A DNA stretch of 64,000 bases from G963556115 sp963678205 (GTDB taxonomy: Bacteria; Planctomycetota; SZUA-567), in assembly GCA_963678205.1 (NCBI GenBank), contig OY782760.1, forward strand, positions 558,001-622,000. The letters run 5' to 3'. The translations under genes were made by a program, and so were the position numbers. The stretch's first letter is position 1. Each line of letters begins with the position of its first letter. The notes below the pieces were generated by a model. The model was not told where the DNA came from, made no database searches, and saw nothing but the letters and a program-made list of their open reading frames with translations. Positions 63,280-64,000 of this stretch are shown here, piece by piece.

Positions 63280-64000
63280 TTCTTCTATTTTTTCATGAAG
63301 AGCTAGCCATTCTTCTTCAGCCTTGTCCTTTTTATCCTGAATTCTTTGAATTTTTGCTCCATAATCAGCAGCCTCCTGCCAATCTTCGATTTTATGCAAT
63401 TTATTACTCATTTCAGCTATTTCTTTATCAAGCTTTTCTATTTGACGTTCTATAGTTGAAATTCTTTTTTCTGCTTCAAAACGTTCTCTTCCAATTTTTT
63501 TGGTAGGCTTTTCTTCTAAATTATTATTATTCTTTTTTGTCGCGTCAGGGCTTCCAACATTTGTAAGATCAGTTTCTTCTTCTAGGTTTTGTAAATAATC
63601 TTGATAGACACCAGTAAAACGAATCACTTTACCATTATTGACTTCAACAACACTCGTTGCTACTTTTTCAGTAAAGCTTCTCTGGTGACTAACAAATATT
63701 ACTGTTCCTTTATATTCATTCAAAGCCTTAGCAAGCGCATCAGAAGTTTCAACATCAAGGTGATTAGAAGGTTCATCAAGTATCAATACATTTGAACCAG
63801 ACAAAAATAATGCAGCAAGAGATAATCTTGCTCTTTCTCCACCACTAAGAACTTTTATTCTTTTGTCTACATCATCTCCTGTAAACAAAAAACCAGCTGC
63901 AATATCAAGTACACGCTTATCACTTTCAGCACCATTTGCTTGAGAAATAAGGTATTCTCGTATTGACAAATCTCCAGGCAGTCCCGAATACACATGTTGA
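63265..64000 (-). CDS. ABC-F family ATPase, C-terminal part (cut by window edge)
   Basis: The 3' 245 codons of a soluble twin-ATPase protein are present; the frame is open to the edge. The second ABC domain shows the signature VLSGGERARLSLA, Walker B VLILDEPSNHLD and the His of FVSHQRSF. A charged coiled-coil C-terminal extension (ERFEAEKRISTIERQIEKLDKEIAEM) follows, as in Uup-like and other ABC-F members. These act at the ribosome. The subgroup cannot be assigned from this half. Confidence 0.9.
   Translation of the reverse strand, partial: QHVYSGLPGDLSIREYLISQANGAESDKRVLDIAAGFLFTGDDVDKRIKVLSGGERARLSLAALFLSGSNVLILDEPSNHLDVETSDALAKALNEYKGTVIFVSHQRSFTEKVATSVVEVNNGKVIRFTGVYQDYLQNLEEETDLTNVGSPDATKKNNNNLEEKPTKKIGRERFEAEKRISTIERQIEKLDKEIAEMSNKLHKIEDWQEAADYGAKIQRIQDKKDKAEEEWLALHEKIEELSSD

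Overview
The window is AT-rich bacterial chromosome from a Gram-negative-type organism: it has two RND efflux pairs with periplasmic adaptor proteins, an MsbA-like lipid flippase, and UppS and CdsA envelope enzymes. The large Ser/Thr kinase with an N-terminal zinc ribbon, a DWG (not DFG) motif, a transmembrane helix and a TPR-like tail resembles kinases of the Planctomycetes-Verrucomicrobia-Lentisphaerae group, so a Lentisphaerota- or Kiritimatiellota-like host is my best but weak guess. No rRNA, tRNA or CRISPR array was recognised.

Bases 1 to about 15,100 are an accessory surface-polysaccharide region in decay. It holds a tandem double methyltransferase, a broken UDP-sugar set (UDP-glucuronate decarboxylase, UDP-galactose/glucose 4-epimerase, UDP-glucose dehydrogenase), two AlgJ/AlgX-like acetyltransferase genes, an intact MsbA-like ABC exporter, a fragment of a second exporter, and at least five insertion-sequence units or remnants. 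Two identical 1,273-bp IS3-family copies lie in opposite orientation (3015-4287 and 12673-13945). One splits galE and the other splits the acetyltransferase gene, and the halves are swapped between the copies. The 3-bp target duplications (TCA for galE, GGA for the acetyltransferase) are swapped too. The sequence therefore records an inversion of 4288-12672 by recombination between the two elements.

Bases 15,400-20,000 hold recR, cobK and a six-gene ArsR-controlled operon: regulator, DUF318-type permease, a 59-residue Cys-rich protein, an ArsE-like thioredoxin, ArsF and ArsG. Two matching operator palindromes and a terminator frame it, and its likely job is (organo)arsenical reduction and export. 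Bases 20,000-34,900 are mostly housekeeping: purine permease, NAD synthetase, citrate synthase, PTS enzyme I, UppS, CdsA, a lone Nif11-domain peptide, a sodium:solute symporter with its small accessory protein and a decayed duplicate, the Ser/Thr kinase, and HisC.

Bases 35,000-49,200 hold a MarR-controlled three-gene unit (an unusual flavodoxin/zinc-ribbon/PCP_red fusion and an alpha/beta hydrolase), two adaptor/RND pump pairs, and a U32 peptidase of the RlhA type. One RND gene carries two nine-G tracts. Bases 49,500-64,000 hold membrane pyrophosphatase, an LCM-type methyltransferase, a secreted protein gene interrupted by one in-frame TGA, GatB, a receiver-histidine kinase, Mfd, CobU, a metallophosphoesterase and the C-terminal part of an ABC-F ATPase.

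Gene assignments rest on motif recognition by eye. No database search was run.
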